The notes under the pieces were generated by a model. The model was not told the DNA's origin. It worked only from the letters and a program-made list of their open reading frames with translations, and ran no database searches. 64,000 nucleotides of DNA. Source: Tribonema minus. Taxonomy: Eukaryota > Sar > Xanthophyceae > Tribonematales > Tribonemataceae. Location of the stretch: assembly GCA_017506865.1 (NCBI GenBank), contig JAFCMP010000547.1, positions 186,001 through 250,000 of the forward strand. The letters run 5' to 3'. The translations under genes were made by a program, and so were the position numbers. Each line of letters opens with the position of its first letter. Position 1 is the first letter of the stretch. Positions 40,867 to 52,973 of the stretch are shown piece after piece.

Positions 40867-43200
40867 CTGATGTTCTAACTAGTGTGAGGAGTGCATGGTT
40901 GGGTGCGTAGTACTTGGGTTGTTTGATACTCCCGTGGTGCACACCTTACCGAGTGCCCAAGATGAATGGCTGAAGCAGGCACTGCATTGTGTTGACAGTG
41001 GCCATGCACAAGCAGTTGTATTACTTCAGAATGCTGTGACATTTTGGTGGCCAGCCAGTGCAAACAATGCAGGGTATGTGCATGTATACACTCGCACGCA
41101 GGGCGCGTGTGAATGTGCATAGTTGTAACATATGGCATCACAAGTGGAACAAGTTCCACATACATGGACACAAATCTACAACGTCGCCACCGATGAATCT
41201 GCCGGCTGTGAACCTGCCTTTTTGCTGCCGTGTGATGGCGTATGCCTACAGTGATCTTCACGTCGTCTGATGCCCCAATGCAACATATTGCTCAGTGCAT
41301 GCACCACAGCACTGTTGTGCCAGATGTTTTAGGCTATAGGCAACTTCAACTTGTCCACTTGGTTCGCTGAAAGACTAGCAGCCTCTTTTGGGGCTTTGGC
41401 TAGGGTTAGGGCTTGAAGAGGCACTTGCCTTGACCAGCAGCATATACAAGCCGGTACTTATGGTCAGCAATGAGCAATTTGAAAGCTGTCATCGTGTCTA
41501 CAGCTGAGTGATGCTTCTTGTGCTGTCAGTGACAGCTAGACCATGTGCTGAGCTTATTGCTGCGATGTGCAGCTGCTCCAAAGTGGAGCTGCGAGCGAAC
41601 ATTGGATGCATGCGCGGTGCAGCGCCTTTTTGTTGAGCTGTGCAGCATCATTTTTTGAGCGGTGCACCACACAAGCACACCGTAACCCTAGTCTTAACCC
41701 CAAACTTACCCGAACCCCACTGCTGAGCCGTGCAATGACACAAACACAGTTTGTTTTGAACGCTAACTTGATGATTGCAAATGAATCTTAACAACAGCTG
41801 TGCCTTGCACAAGGACGGGACGAGCCTGTACTCTGCCAACTGCACTATGGTAACTTGAGACCTTGATGACCCTGACATGCACGTCAATGTAGCCATGCTT
41901 GAAGTTCCAATATAGTAATGTCAGAGTACTCGGACATTATTTGGCACTGTCGACAGGTGTTGAGACTAATGTGATGCGTGCACGCAGCACATGTTGCATG
42001 CTCATGGTACAAGTACATGTGCTTGCAAGCAATGATGCCGCGCATTTGCATTGACCAGCAGGATCACAGGATACAACAAACAAACACTCGTAGCACACAA
42101 GAACTCATAATTAGATGTAGCTGGTGTTAGTATTGTGATGTTGCTGGTGTTGGTATTGTGAAATGCTCGTAGCGAAACGTGCTGCCTTGGCACGTGCGTT
42201 GCATCTAAAGTCACCAACCCAAATGTACTGTCACAGATCTATGGGTTGACTCGGGCTCTCACAAGGTCATCAACAACCTTGCGTGCTGCTGCACTGACGA
42301 GCTGCGGCCCACTCTGGATATACAGTACTACAAACAAAGTGTTTAGGGCTTGCAGCGGGCGCCAAGGCTGTGACGTCGTCGTGGAATCCTTGTTGGTGTC
42401 ACACTGTCATGACAGCTTGATGACAGCTATGTAGGTGGATAGGTAGGTTTGCCCACCTGTGGCAGTGCAGAGGCAACATACAGACAAGGCGAGAGAAGAG
42501 AGTAGCAGACAGCGTACAAGTATGCGCATGCAACATTTTGATGTTGCCAAATCAACATGCATTGTGACGATACGCATATCAGTATGAATGCTGCATGATG
42601 CATTAATATCAACGGTCTCTACTCAATGGCTGGCTCTGTGAGCAGGAGCACCTCGCATAAGCTCAAAGTGTGTGAGCGACTTCTGAGCGGCTTGCGAAGT
42701 ATAGCAGTAGCTGGCCATGGTAAGGTGGTCTCGCTTGGTACGACACCTGAGCTGGTTGAGCCCACGCGCCTAAGCCTCTGCACCGCGGCAAGGTGGAGAC
42801 CATAATGGCAGAGGAGAAGTTGTGTGCAGAGGTGAGCGATGGATAGCCATCATCTCACCACCTGGGCGGGCCGGGCAGCAGTTCCTACTTGTCTCTCTCA
42901 GGCTGCCTACTCTCAATCTGGTTTGACATCATACATTTATGTTATAACACTTCAGGTCCTCAAAAAGCTATGATGTTGATGACTCGTGGAATTGTGATTC
43001 TTGCTGGTACAGAAGATTATGGTGATACTCAGTGAGTTAATACACAAGCTCATGCTTCAGAACGGCCTGACTTCAGATCAACAGCTGAGCATCAGATTTG
43101 TTCACTTCAAGTTGTGGTTGAACATCAGGTCTTGAATGTGCACCCCAAAGTTAGTGCAGAGCCCTGATGACTAATGGTAAGCGGTAAAGCCTCTCAGGTG
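40867..43200. other. Intergenic, no gene recognised
   Basis: About 2.3 kb of lower GC. Only short telomere-like bits (41398-41415, 41683-41720) and a small tandem duplication (42118-42165, 'gctggtgttagtattgtgatgtt') were seen. No convincing open frame, tRNA or repeat family. Confidence 0.6.
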
Positions 43201-43259
43201 CGCTGCTGTGCATTAGTCGTTGTGCTGCTCGCTACATTCACATGTGCACTTGGCGGTTC

Positions 43260-46200
43260 AGTCTGATGGGGCTCTGCCTCTGAATATGTCTATGTTGTCA
43301 ACACACGCGGCGTGCCAAGGATTAAGAGGCGGCCCGGGAAGGAAGGGATTGCGTCCCTAACCCCCCAGAGAAGGGCATGCACACTTTGTGCTTCCCCTCC
43401 GCAATAACGTCTGCGTCTCAGATTGCCAACCGCCATCAAGTTGCCGAGGACCGAGCTTTAGGCAGCTCCAACAGCAACTAAGCCCCTCCCCCCACCAAAC
43501 CAAGCGGTACGCAGGTTGCCCCACGTTGCTGGCCGTGGGAATCGAGTGACAAAACGCCCACGTGACCACTCAGGATGTCCACCCGGTCCTCCTTTATCAA
43601 AGGCACCGTCGTGCGCCAGGCACTTATCTGTACACATATGCCCAGGCCAGTGAGCTTGCGACGCAAGCGCAGTGGTCCCTCTCGGCACATGTGTTGTGTC
43701 GACACAAAGTGAGCTTCACTGCTTTCATTTTTAATACTTCACGAAGTACATGCTTTTGGCATGGTTTCTAAATGATGCTTAGTAACTGCTACCTGAAGAC
43801 GATGCCTTGTCAGCCACCTTGTCAGATCACTACTTTGAAGTACATCTGGGCTTTTTCGCGCCCTGAGCGAGAATTAATAAAAAGTACATTTTGGCTGAAA
43901 TAGGACAAGCATCCAACTTCTTCAGCCTATGCTCGGGCTACTGTAAAGGGTAAAAGCAGAGCCCCAACTGTCACCATGTGTGTACTGTGTTGTGACCTTT
44001 CAGGTGCAGTTAATACTTGACCGAACGTACATAATAGTAGAGTGACTACTGGCATGCGTTAACTTTCAAGAATCTGGTGGAGCTCTGCCTCTGGATCTAT
44101 GTTGTCAACACACGCGGCGTGCCAAGGATATAGGGGCGGCCCGGGAAGGACAAGATGCATCCCTAGCCCCCCAGAGAAGGGCATGCACAATATGTATACG
44201 TATACGTATGTGCTTCCCCTCTGCGATAACGTCTGCGTCTCAGATCGCCAACCGCCATCAATGCTGCCGACGACAGATCAATAGGCAGCTCCTGCAGCAA
44301 CTAAGAGTCCTCCCCCCACTCTACCAAGCGACACTCGGGTGTGCCCCCAGTGCCACCTGAATTGGTGGGATTCAAGGAGCTGGGATCCAGGGGACACACA
44401 GGTTGTCTGGTCTGGCCCTCCCATATCCATGGCATCGTTTGTGCGTCAGGCACTTATCTGTGCACACATACCCAGGCCAGTGAGCATGCGAAGCACGTGC
44501 AGTGGTCCCTCCAGGCATATATGTGTTCTGTCAACAGATTATTATGCTTGGTTGCTGTTACACACGATTTATTGGCAGCAGTGTTCTGTCGTTACTGCTT
44601 GCTACGTAGAGCATGATAATGTCAGCGACGTCATTGTTGTTATTTGGGAAAACATTGACTGATATGTACAAGTACATATGTGTGGTATTTTATTTAGAAA
44701 ACAACAATGTTTTTTGCTGAGCCAGCTAAATGAGCAAGCTGTAGCCTATGCTTGGACTACTGTAGAGGGTAAGTGCAGCGCCCCAACTTTCACCGTGTGT
44801 GAACTGTCTTGTGATCTTTCCATAATTTTGACCGAATGTTTCAACAATAGTATTCGTGACTACTGGCATGCATCACTTAAATCTGATGGGGCTCTGCCTC
44901 TGAATCTGGCTATGTTGTCAACACACGCGGCGTGCCAAAGATATATGGGGCGGCCCGGGAAGGAAGGGATCGCGCCCCTAGCCCCCCAGAGAGGGGCATG
45001 CACACTTGGTGCTTCCCCTCTGCGATAACGTCTGCGTCTCAGATCGCCAACCGCCATCAGTGCTGCCGAGGACAGATCAAAAGGCAGCTCCTTCACACAA
45101 CCACAGCCCTCCTCAATCCCAGTAAAGCTAGCGGCAGGCGGTGTCCCGCTGATGCCCCTTGGCTTGCTGGGAAAGAAGCGGCTGGAGACCAGGTGACACA
45201 CGGGTTGCCTGGTCTGGCCTCCCATATCCATGGCACCGTTCGTGCATCAGGCACTTACCTGTACACAAGTGACCAGGCCAGTGAGCTTGCTAACGCAGCA
45301 AGCAGGCGCATTGGGTCCTCCAGACAAATGTGTTTTCTGTGAACGGCGTATTCTGCTTGATTGCTTTTATTGCATAGATGGTTTATTGAGATGAGAGGCG
45401 TTTTTTCTACTGTTTTAAGAGGTGTTCTGGTCAAACTGGTAGTGTCAGCCACCACCGTCAAGCATACTGCCTTGATGCCTGTGCTTAGGTTACTGTAGAG
45501 GGTAAGTGCAAAGCCCCAACTATAATTGAAATTTGCCAGATGTCTTGCGTTAGTTCCAAATACGATCATATCATAAGGTCAACAATTAAGCCAAACATTA
45601 GCAAATAATGCCAACAAAGTCAACTGAGGCTATTGCGTTTACTTGAGTATGACGGGGCTCTGCTTCTGAAATGGCTATGTTGTCAACGCACGCGGCGTGC
45701 CAAGGATATAGGGGCGGCCCGGGAAGGAAGGGATGCATCCCTAGCCCCCAGAGAAGGGCATGTACAATACGTTGCGTACGTGCTTCCCCTCTGCGATAAC
45801 GTCTGCGTCTCAGATCGCCAACCGCCATCAATGCTGCCGACGACAGATCATTAGGCAGCTCGTCAGACAACTAAGCCTCCTCCCCCCACTCTACCAAGCG
45901 ACACTCGGGTGTGCCCCCAGTGCCACCTGAATTGGTGGGATTCAAGGAGCTGGGATCCAGAGGACCGGTATGGGCCTTGTCTGCCCCTCCCATATCCATG
46001 GCACCGTTCGTGCGTCAGGCACTTACCTGTACACAATTGCCCAGGCCAGTGAGCTTGCTAACGCAGCAAGCAGGCGCAGTGGGTCCTCCGAACAGGTGTG
46101 TGTTTTTGTGAACGGCGTATTCTGCTTGATTGCTCTTATTGCATAAATGGTTCATTGAGATGAGAGGCGTTTTCTTTACTGTATTATAGAAGTTCTGGTC

Positions 46201-46920
46201 AAACTGGTAGTGTCAGCCACCACCGTCAAGCATACTGCCCTGATGCCTGTGCTTAGGTTACTGTTGAGGGTAAGTGCGAAGCCCCGACTCCAATTGAGAT
46301 ATCCCAGATGTCCTGCGTTAGTTCCAAATACGATCTTATCATAAGGTCAACATTTTAGCCAAACATTAGCAAAAAATGCAAACAAAGTCAACTGGGGTTA
46401 CTGCTTTTCCTTTCACAAAATCTGCGGGGCTCTGCCTCTGAATCTGGCTAAGTTGTCAACACACGCGGCGTGCCAAGGATATAAGGGCGGTCCGGGAAGG
46501 AAGGGATGCATCCCTAGCCCCCCAGAGAAGGGCATGCACAATACGTATACGTATACGTACGTGCTTCCTCTCTGCGATAATGCCTGCGTCTCAGATCGCC
46601 AACCGCCATCAATGCTACCGACGACAGATCATGAGGCAGCTCCTGCAGCAACTAAGCCTCCTCCCCCCGCTCTACCAAGCAACACTCGGGTGTGCCCCCA
46701 GTGCCACCTGAACTGGTGGGATTCAAGGAGCTGGGATCCAGAGGACACACAGGTTGTCTGGTCTGGCCCTCCCATATCCATGGCACCGTTCGTGCACCTG
46801 GCACTTACCTTTACACAATTGCCCAGGCCGGTGCGCTTGCTCACGCATGCTCGTGCAGCAATGAAGCAAGCAGGCGCAGCGGGTCCTCCAGACAACTGTG
46901 TGTTATGTTACGAGAAGTAA
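43260..46920. repeat. Tandem array of five ~0.8 kb units
   Basis: Units begin with the 'ggggctctgcctctga' motif near 43267, 44079, 44884, 45651 and 46424, giving periods of about 812, 805, 767 and 773 bp. Each has 'acacgcggcgtgccaagg', 'cggcccgggaaggaagg', 'gcgataacgtctgcgtctca', and in most 'ccatatccatggcaccgttc'. Copies diverge by substitutions and short indels. Short frames inside (for example VCPQCHLNWWDSRSWDPED) are not kept open in all units, so I do not call genes. Tandem spacing suggests a satellite-like local array; origin unknown. Confidence 0.8.
43848..43893 (+). mobile_element. LINE family A tail fragment
   Basis: CATCTGGGCTTTTTCGCGCC, CTGAGCGAGAATTAATAAAA and AGTACA, the terminal ~45 bp of the family A tail, between units one and two of the tandem array. 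Confidence 0.75.
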
Positions 46921-47640
46921 CATGTTCATATGTGTTGTACCTGTGTTCACTACTTTCGTCAGCTGCTGTTTTGAAATAATTTGTCTTCTAGAGTAATGTT
47001 TACGGGCCTGAGCGCTACCGTGAGACTCAAAGCCAGGAGAGAGATCCCCAGGGTTCAGTGCCAGAACTCTGCCAGCAATTACGTTTTGTTATGCTTCAAG
47101 GTCTCAAGTTGAACGGAGCTAGTAGAGTGCTGTCCGGGCGGCCCAGGTAGCGATCAGATGCTATCATGCCAGCACTAGCGGGCATTGTGAAAACTGCACG
47201 CATCTCCGGCGCTCACCTCTGCTGCCCAGACAACTTGAACTGGGGTACGCGGAGGGTGTCATCATTGCTGGCCTCCCTCATTATAGCGCCTCGAGTTTCA
47301 TCGCCTGCCTCACTGTAGCGCCTGCAACGCGATCTCCTAGAGTTCCACTCTCCGTAGACGGTGCCGGAGAAAGATGAGCTGGGCGATGCGTTCAGCCGGC
47401 GCTGCCGCGGTCCATGGTAGCGTTCCCGGCTGTGGCGAGGCAGCAGCTAATGTTGTGGGTCTTTTCTCCGCAGTAGCACTTATTGTGTGGCCTTGTCGTC
47501 CGATTGCATTGAGACACAGCACAGGCGCGCCCCGCCCTGTCACCAGCTCCTCACCCGATCAGCCACCCCGATTAGAGTCAGAACCGTTTCAGCTTCTAGG
47601 GACCTCAAGTTTAAGTTGAACTTCACCATCGAGAAGCTGT
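46921..47640. other. Unassigned spacer
   Basis: No recognisable gene. Contains 'cagccggcgctgccgcgg' GC-rich patches and an 81-codon frame from 47374 that resembles nothing I know. Confidence 0.4.
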
Positions 47641-48954
47641 GCTGCTTGTGATCATGCGCAGAGACTTGCTGGCACCTTCATGACCCACCCCGGAGCTGGC
47701 GAGGTCGCAGTTTTCACCAACAACCCCCTTTCCTGCGCGCTTTGCACCTGCTGCAAGAGCACCCGCCGCGTGCGAATCACCCACAGGGTCGCGCTTTGGG
47801 AAAACCTGTTGCTGTCGGTGCTCCCTCGCCTCAAGACCGACCAGAAGCACAATCCTGACGGTCTAATTCAAACGCCAGTGACTGAGGCGGAGGCGCCAGG
47901 TTACAGCCTCGTGATCTGCCAGCCATGTATTTCGGAACCATCGAGAGTCGCGGCCGGGACCGGCTGTACCGAGAGCTCGGCGCTTTCGAGGCTGACGTGC
48001 AGCTCGTGTTCTCCAATGCCAGCCTGTTCAACCGCGACCGATCATCGCACCATGTGCACATTCACGCGCCGAAGTTCTCCGCCTGAAGTTCAAAGGCTGA
48101 CGCCAAGCTGCGGGCACAGTGCGGTGGCTGCCCAATGGCAGATTCTCACCACTGCTGCACCATCTGTGGGTATCAGTGCCTTGGGCGTGAGCCCGAGGTG
48201 TACCGGTGCGACATCTGGGGCACGTACGTCAAGGCAAAGGACTTCTACCTAGCCCCTATGCAAGCTGGTGCTATTGCGAATCTGCTACAATAAGCTTCCG
48301 CCGGGCCCAATTGCTGTAACTTCTCATGACTTGGAGGGCTTCGACGGCAACGTGGAGCAGCCTGCACCAGCGGCAGCAGCAGCAGCAACAGCAGCAGCGG
48401 TAGCAGCAGCAGCAACACCGGCAGCAGTGCAAACAACAGTGCTTGGTGAAGCAGAGCGTGATGTGCATGCTGGGGCAGCAGCAGCAGTGGCGAGGGCGGA
48501 GGCAGATGCGGGTTGCAGTGGGCAAGAGCCAGCGGCGGCGCTTACACTGCTCAATCTGGCTGCAGCTGTAGCGTCACATGCACAGTCATCAGCTCAGCCA
48601 GTGTCAGCAGCGGCGGCGGAGGCAGCTGCGGCGGCAGCTGCGGCGGCGTGGTGACGTCGGCAGAAGGGGGCTTGGTGACGATCGTGCAAGCGGCGGCGGT
48701 GAAAAGGGCCACACAGCGGCGGTGGCGGTTGATAACGCATCAGCGGAGGGCGGCGCGCTGCTGCTGGGTATGACGGCAGGGGGCAGGGGGGCGATGGCAG
48801 GGGAAGCAATGACGCACCTGACGGCAGCGGCAGCGTGCACAGAGGCAGCTGCGGCAGCGGCGGAGGGCGGGGCGGTGTTAACGGGTTCAGCAGGAGCGGC
48901 GTTGGTGAGAGGGGGTCTCACAGGTGCGGCGGAGGAGGAGATAGCAGCAGAGCC

Positions 48955-50580
48955 CCAAAAGCTGCTGGAGGGGACAGCAGCCAGAGGCAGGAGGGCAAGG
49001 GCGGACAGGGCGGAGATAACGGAGCGCGCAGCAGCGGTGACTGCACGCACGGCAACCACCAATCAGCGAGCCTCGATGGAAACACGCACAGCAGCGGCAA
49101 AGTCTGGAGCGGGGGGAGGGGGCGGCGCGTTGCCGGGGAGGCAGGTGGCGGTGGGCGGCGAGGGGCTTGTGACCCACGCAGAGGTGACGATTGGTGCCGC
49201 AGCAGCACAACGCTCAACTGCAGCGCATGACGGCGCATCGGCGGGGCGAAAGCGCGCGCCAGCGCGAACGCGCACAGCGACGTCAGAGGACAAAGGGGGG
49301 GCAGGGGGTGGCGCATTGCCGGCGAGACAAGTGGCGGTGGGCGGAGGGGCGCTTGCAGCACCTGCAGTGGTGTCGACGCTTGCGGCAGCAATGCCACGCA
49401 CAGCTGAGGTGCGTGGGGCGGCAGCGGTGGCGGTGGTTACAGTGGCGCAGGCTGCTTCTGCGGCAGCTGCTGGGCTTAACGGAGGTGGCCGCTGGGGCAT
49501 CTGAGGTTGGTGGTAGCTCCACGGAGGAGAAGTCAAGGACGACCTGCAGAAAAGGCACATAGGCAGTGGGCTACTCGAGGGGTGGGTTCGGTGCAGCATA
49601 TGCATGCAGGCGGTACGAGCACTGCGCATGTGCGCTCTACGATCCCCGTATACATACGCATGTGCGCTCTACAATCCATGCAGGGAGGCCGTGATGCTGA
49701 GCGGGACGCAGTCGTCACCGCTGCTGCCGCCAGGCTGCGGCTGGATGAGCGCCAGCAGCGGTGACGACTGCATCCAGCTCAGCATCACGGCCTCCGTGCA
49801 TGGCTTGCATGCGGCAAGCGCAGCATGCGCACATCTCCCCGGTGCTGCCGGCTCGTGGATTGAAGAGCGCACATGCGCAGTGCTCGTACCGCCTGCATAT
49901 GCTGCACTGAACCCACTCCTCAAAGAGCCCGCTGCCTGTGTTGCGCTTCTGCAGGTCTTCCTTGAGGAGTGGTTTCTCGTCCGTGCAGCTACGGCCAACT
50001 TCACATGCCGCGCCACCGGCACCTCCGCTAAGCCCAGCAGCCGCCGCAGCACCAGCCTGCGCCACCGTAACTACCGCCACCGCTGCTGCCGCCCCACGCA
50101 CTGTAGCTGTGCGCGGAGTTGCTGCCGCAAGCGCCGACACCACTGCAGATGCCGCAAGCACCCCCCCTGCCCACCGCAACCTGCCTCGACGGCAATTCGC
50201 CACTCCCTGCCTCCGCTCCGTCCTCTGACGCCGCTGTGCGCGTCCGTGCTGGCGCGCGCTTTCGCCCCGCCGGTGCGCCATTTGCGGCAGCTGTGCGTGG
50301 TGCAGCCGCCGCATGTATCGCCACCACTGCGCGAGCCGCAAGCACCTCTCCGCCCACCGCCACGTGCCTCCCCCGCACCGCACCGCCCCCTGCCCCCGCT
50401 CCAAACTTTGCCACTGCTGTGCGCATTCCCTCGAGGCTCGCTCGCTGCTTGCTGTGCGTGCAGTCGGCGCCGCTGCGCGCTCCGTTATCTCCGCCCTGCC
50501 CACCCTTGCCCTCCTGCCCCTGGCTGCCATCCCTTTCCAGCAGCTTTGGGGCATCTGCTGCTGCCAGCTCCTCTGCCGAC
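48955..50580. repeat. Large inverted repeat centred near 49740
   Basis: The left arm (about 48955-49726) and right arm (about 49753-50580) are reverse complements with moderate divergence. The inner 18 bp are perfect (49709-49726 against 49753-49770) around a 26-bp loop. Both arms share CAGGAGGGCAAGG, GGCGGAGATAACGGAGCGCG and the PHD-like segment. Length and perfect inner stem suggest inverted duplication of a gene fragment. Confidence 0.85.
49715..50554 (-). pseudogene. Inverted copy of the KAT3-like fragment with open PHD finger
   Basis: A 279-codon open frame in the right arm. Its C-terminal part reads FEEWVQCSICRRYEHCACAL, then FNPRAGSTGEMCACCACRM: a PHD-type C-x2-C...H-x2-C...C-x2-C pattern matching the CBP/p300/HAC PHD (WVQCDxCxxWxHQICALFNxRRN). 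The frame contains no bromodomain or acetyltransferase core. Better preserved than the + strand copy. Whether it is expressed is unknown. Confidence 0.5.
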
Positions 50581-50600
50581 CCTGTCATTGTGTTTGAGAT

Positions 50601-52323
50601 GCTGATACAGTACCGCTGATACAGTAGCGATTGTCACAGCTTTTTGTCATGGTTCACCATGACCTGAAATTCGATACGTGTACATGCATACCCACACGTT
50701 GCCCACTGTTCACCCAGTGCCAGGATGACGTGATACTTGAAGTTGAGGGATGCTCGTGCAATTCAAAGCATTCAATGTGAACGCCTTCCTTCTTTTTTCT
50801 TTGCGCTGCGTGCAGAGCTGCGCAAACCACCAAGCCGGTCGCGCGCCTGACGAGCAAGACAAGTGCACCCACGAGAAGCGCCACCCGCTGATCGCCTTAC
50901 ACGTCAGCTGTGGCATTGCCGCTGACGGCACCGACACACCGCCAGCAGCTCATCAGCCACCACAACTGCCGCGAACAGCGCCTGAGGCCGAGCCTGCATG
51001 CGGAGACAAGTTTGTGCTCGGCAAACGGCCTGTGGCAGCACTGTACAACATTTCGGAGGCGGGCGGGGTGGCAGAGGCAGTCTCTGCGGGCGACGGCGGT
51101 GTCCGTGGAGGGTGAAGGTGCCGTGTGAGAGGCTGTGCGATCATACAGGCATGTGTATGCAGCACCGGGGTGACCCTGGAGGAGGGCCATGCAGAGTGCC
51201 ACCGAGTGAAGTACCGCTGACAGAAATGGAAGGGGGGGGGCGGACTGTGCGCGTCATGCACTTGTCAGACTGCGCTGGAATGCAGGTTCAGCCGTGCAAA
51301 CCGAAGCTGCCCGCTTCTGCAGCGCCGCGTGCAGAACCTACCTGGCGACAATGGAGGCTGTTTGAGCAGTTGAAGTTGAGCCCTTCGGAGCATTGCACTG
51401 AGCAATTGAGCAGCTATGTGCAGGGTGCAGTAAGTAGGTCTTGCGCAGCGCTAGCGGCACTGCTTGAAGCGTTGTGCGACGCAGCAGGGTGGTGATGGCG
51501 CAGTGCTGGCCTTGATGGCGGTGACTGCAAGGGTTGAAGTTGAAGTGACCGACTGAAGTTGAAGTGACCGATTGAGCGCCCGTTGCCGCGCAGCACTGCT
51601 GTGCCAGCAGCTGTGTCTGCCCTGCCTGTACAAGGAAAGTCGAAGGAAAGTATTTCGGCTTGTACCGCCACAGAATTGGAGTGACTGGAGGTTCGGTGTG
51701 TCCGGTTGTGCACACACTGACATCCACGTATGTGCCATGCGATTTGGCATGGCTCAACGTCCAAGAATCATGCATGTCTTCAGAGTGTAAAGTTTCGTCT
51801 TATTCATGCATTAACAATTGTTATGTTGGCTTACTGCACGCTACCGCATACAGCACCATGCATATGCCACGCCTGACCATGCCCGAAACGCTTACATGTA
51901 TATATAGGAGAGCACGTATTGGAGAGCATACACCAGCCTAGATCAAAAGCACATTTCGTGCCATGAATGCTCAACATTAGCAGATTACTTGCCCTTGAAA
52001 AAGAGGCTTTTCAAAATCAGGTACTATAGTTGCCAATTCATGTTTAGCTCTTGTAGAGGCTGACAGAAGAGCAGCAGCAGTGCACGTTCCACATATGAGA
52101 TCATTTGGGCATATGTATCATTCTTGCAAGTTGCTGCAGAACGTCCCAGACTCAGGTCAAGTGCTTGCAGGTCAGGTTTCAGCGAGTCAATTGATGGCAG
52201 TCCCAGACCAGATTGCGTGAATGAGGTGTTTGTGAATCGGTGGGCAAAGCTCATGGAGAGAGAACTTGACGTGTAGCTGAGGCTTATGCGGCTTCTGCGG
52301 AAATCAGGTATGTGAATGTCAGG
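50601..52323. other. Unassigned region beyond the inverted repeat
   Basis: A Cys/His-bearing + strand stretch at 50800-50915 (CVQSCANHQ, then DKCTHEKRHPLIAL) vaguely recalls a ZZ finger, which would fit CBP/p300, but is too weak to call. Short 'gttgaagtgaccga' repeats at 51536-51572. From 51800 to 52323 I see nothing. Confidence 0.3.
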
Positions 52324-52471
52324 GTACGTATGGACTTGTATTTATGAAGGCCCAAGGGAGGCCGGGTTGCCTATGCAATCGAAAAGCTTGCGTCAACGCA
52401 GCAGCCTAGTCTGCGCTGTGCCCTAGGAGCTTGGATACGGCGCTGCAACACAGCCCAGCATTCGCGCTCCG
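52324..52471 (-). mobile_element. LINE family B 3' tail, truncated copy
   Basis: 148 bp nearly identical to 52974-53122, the 3' end of the larger family B copy. It begins at the same GTACGTATGGACTTGTATTT terminus and stops inside the coding part, as expected for 5' truncation. Confidence 0.75.
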
Positions 52472-52973
52472 TCAGGGTACAAGTCTGCTATCGTTTGGAG
52501 TAGTGCACCTGAAGGTGAGCGCATCTACAGGGAGGACATACATCAATCCACAAGTAGGCACTTGGCTGATGTCAAGTATGTCACCGCCACGATGCAGCGC
52601 CAAGAAATGCTGCGCTCTTCTGTAGACCAATTGCGCACACATGTGCACAGCGCTTTTTGATCATGGTGACTAACGTATGGGTGGCATCAAGGGCATGAGC
52701 GACTTCAGGTTGTAGCGGGGGGCAGCACCTTGCTTCTTGATGCGGGAATAGTTGGCCAAAGCATATCTTGCACTACATAAAAATAATCTGATGCACATTG
52801 CACATCTGCAAAGTCACACTACTGTTGAGTTTTTGGGGATAGACTCAGACTCGCTGCGGCATCAAAGGCGAAACAGAAACCACCCCCCCCAAAACTATTG
52901 TACTGAGTTTTAGTCATTGCGAGTTTTAGTCATCGCGAGGGCGCAGTCCATATTTTTTGTTTTGTTCATAGAC

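Larger units (their letters stand above)
47900..50600 (+). pseudogene. CBP/p300-like (KAT3/HAC) acetyltransferase remnant
   Basis: Pieces of a CBP/p300-type histone acetyltransferase in order on the + strand. A bromodomain half lies at 47925-48086 (MYFGTIESRGRDRLYRELG, FEADVQLVFSNASLFN; compare MDLGTIxxKLxxGxYxxxxxFxxDVxLxFSNAxLFN), ending at a TGA. A Cys-rich RING-like part follows (48120-48260: CCTICGYQCLGREPEVYRCD, WGTYVKAKDFYLAP), with ICYNKLPPGP in another frame. After Ala/Gly-rich sequence comes a PHD-like piece at about 49540-49610, frame-broken here but open in the inverted copy. No acetyltransferase core was found. I infer a decayed, partly inverted-duplicated gene; skipped introns could explain some breaks. 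Confidence 0.5.

Noticed and set aside
44339-46895. Small genes in the tandem array (VCPQCHLNWWDSR-type frames)
   Set aside because: The frames are not open in all units, and changes between copies do not favour protein conservation.
49604-50605. Plus-strand frame of 333 codons in the right arm
   Set aside because: The opposite strand has the PHD-like Cys/His pattern. This frame is an Ala/Pro/Arg-rich shadow.
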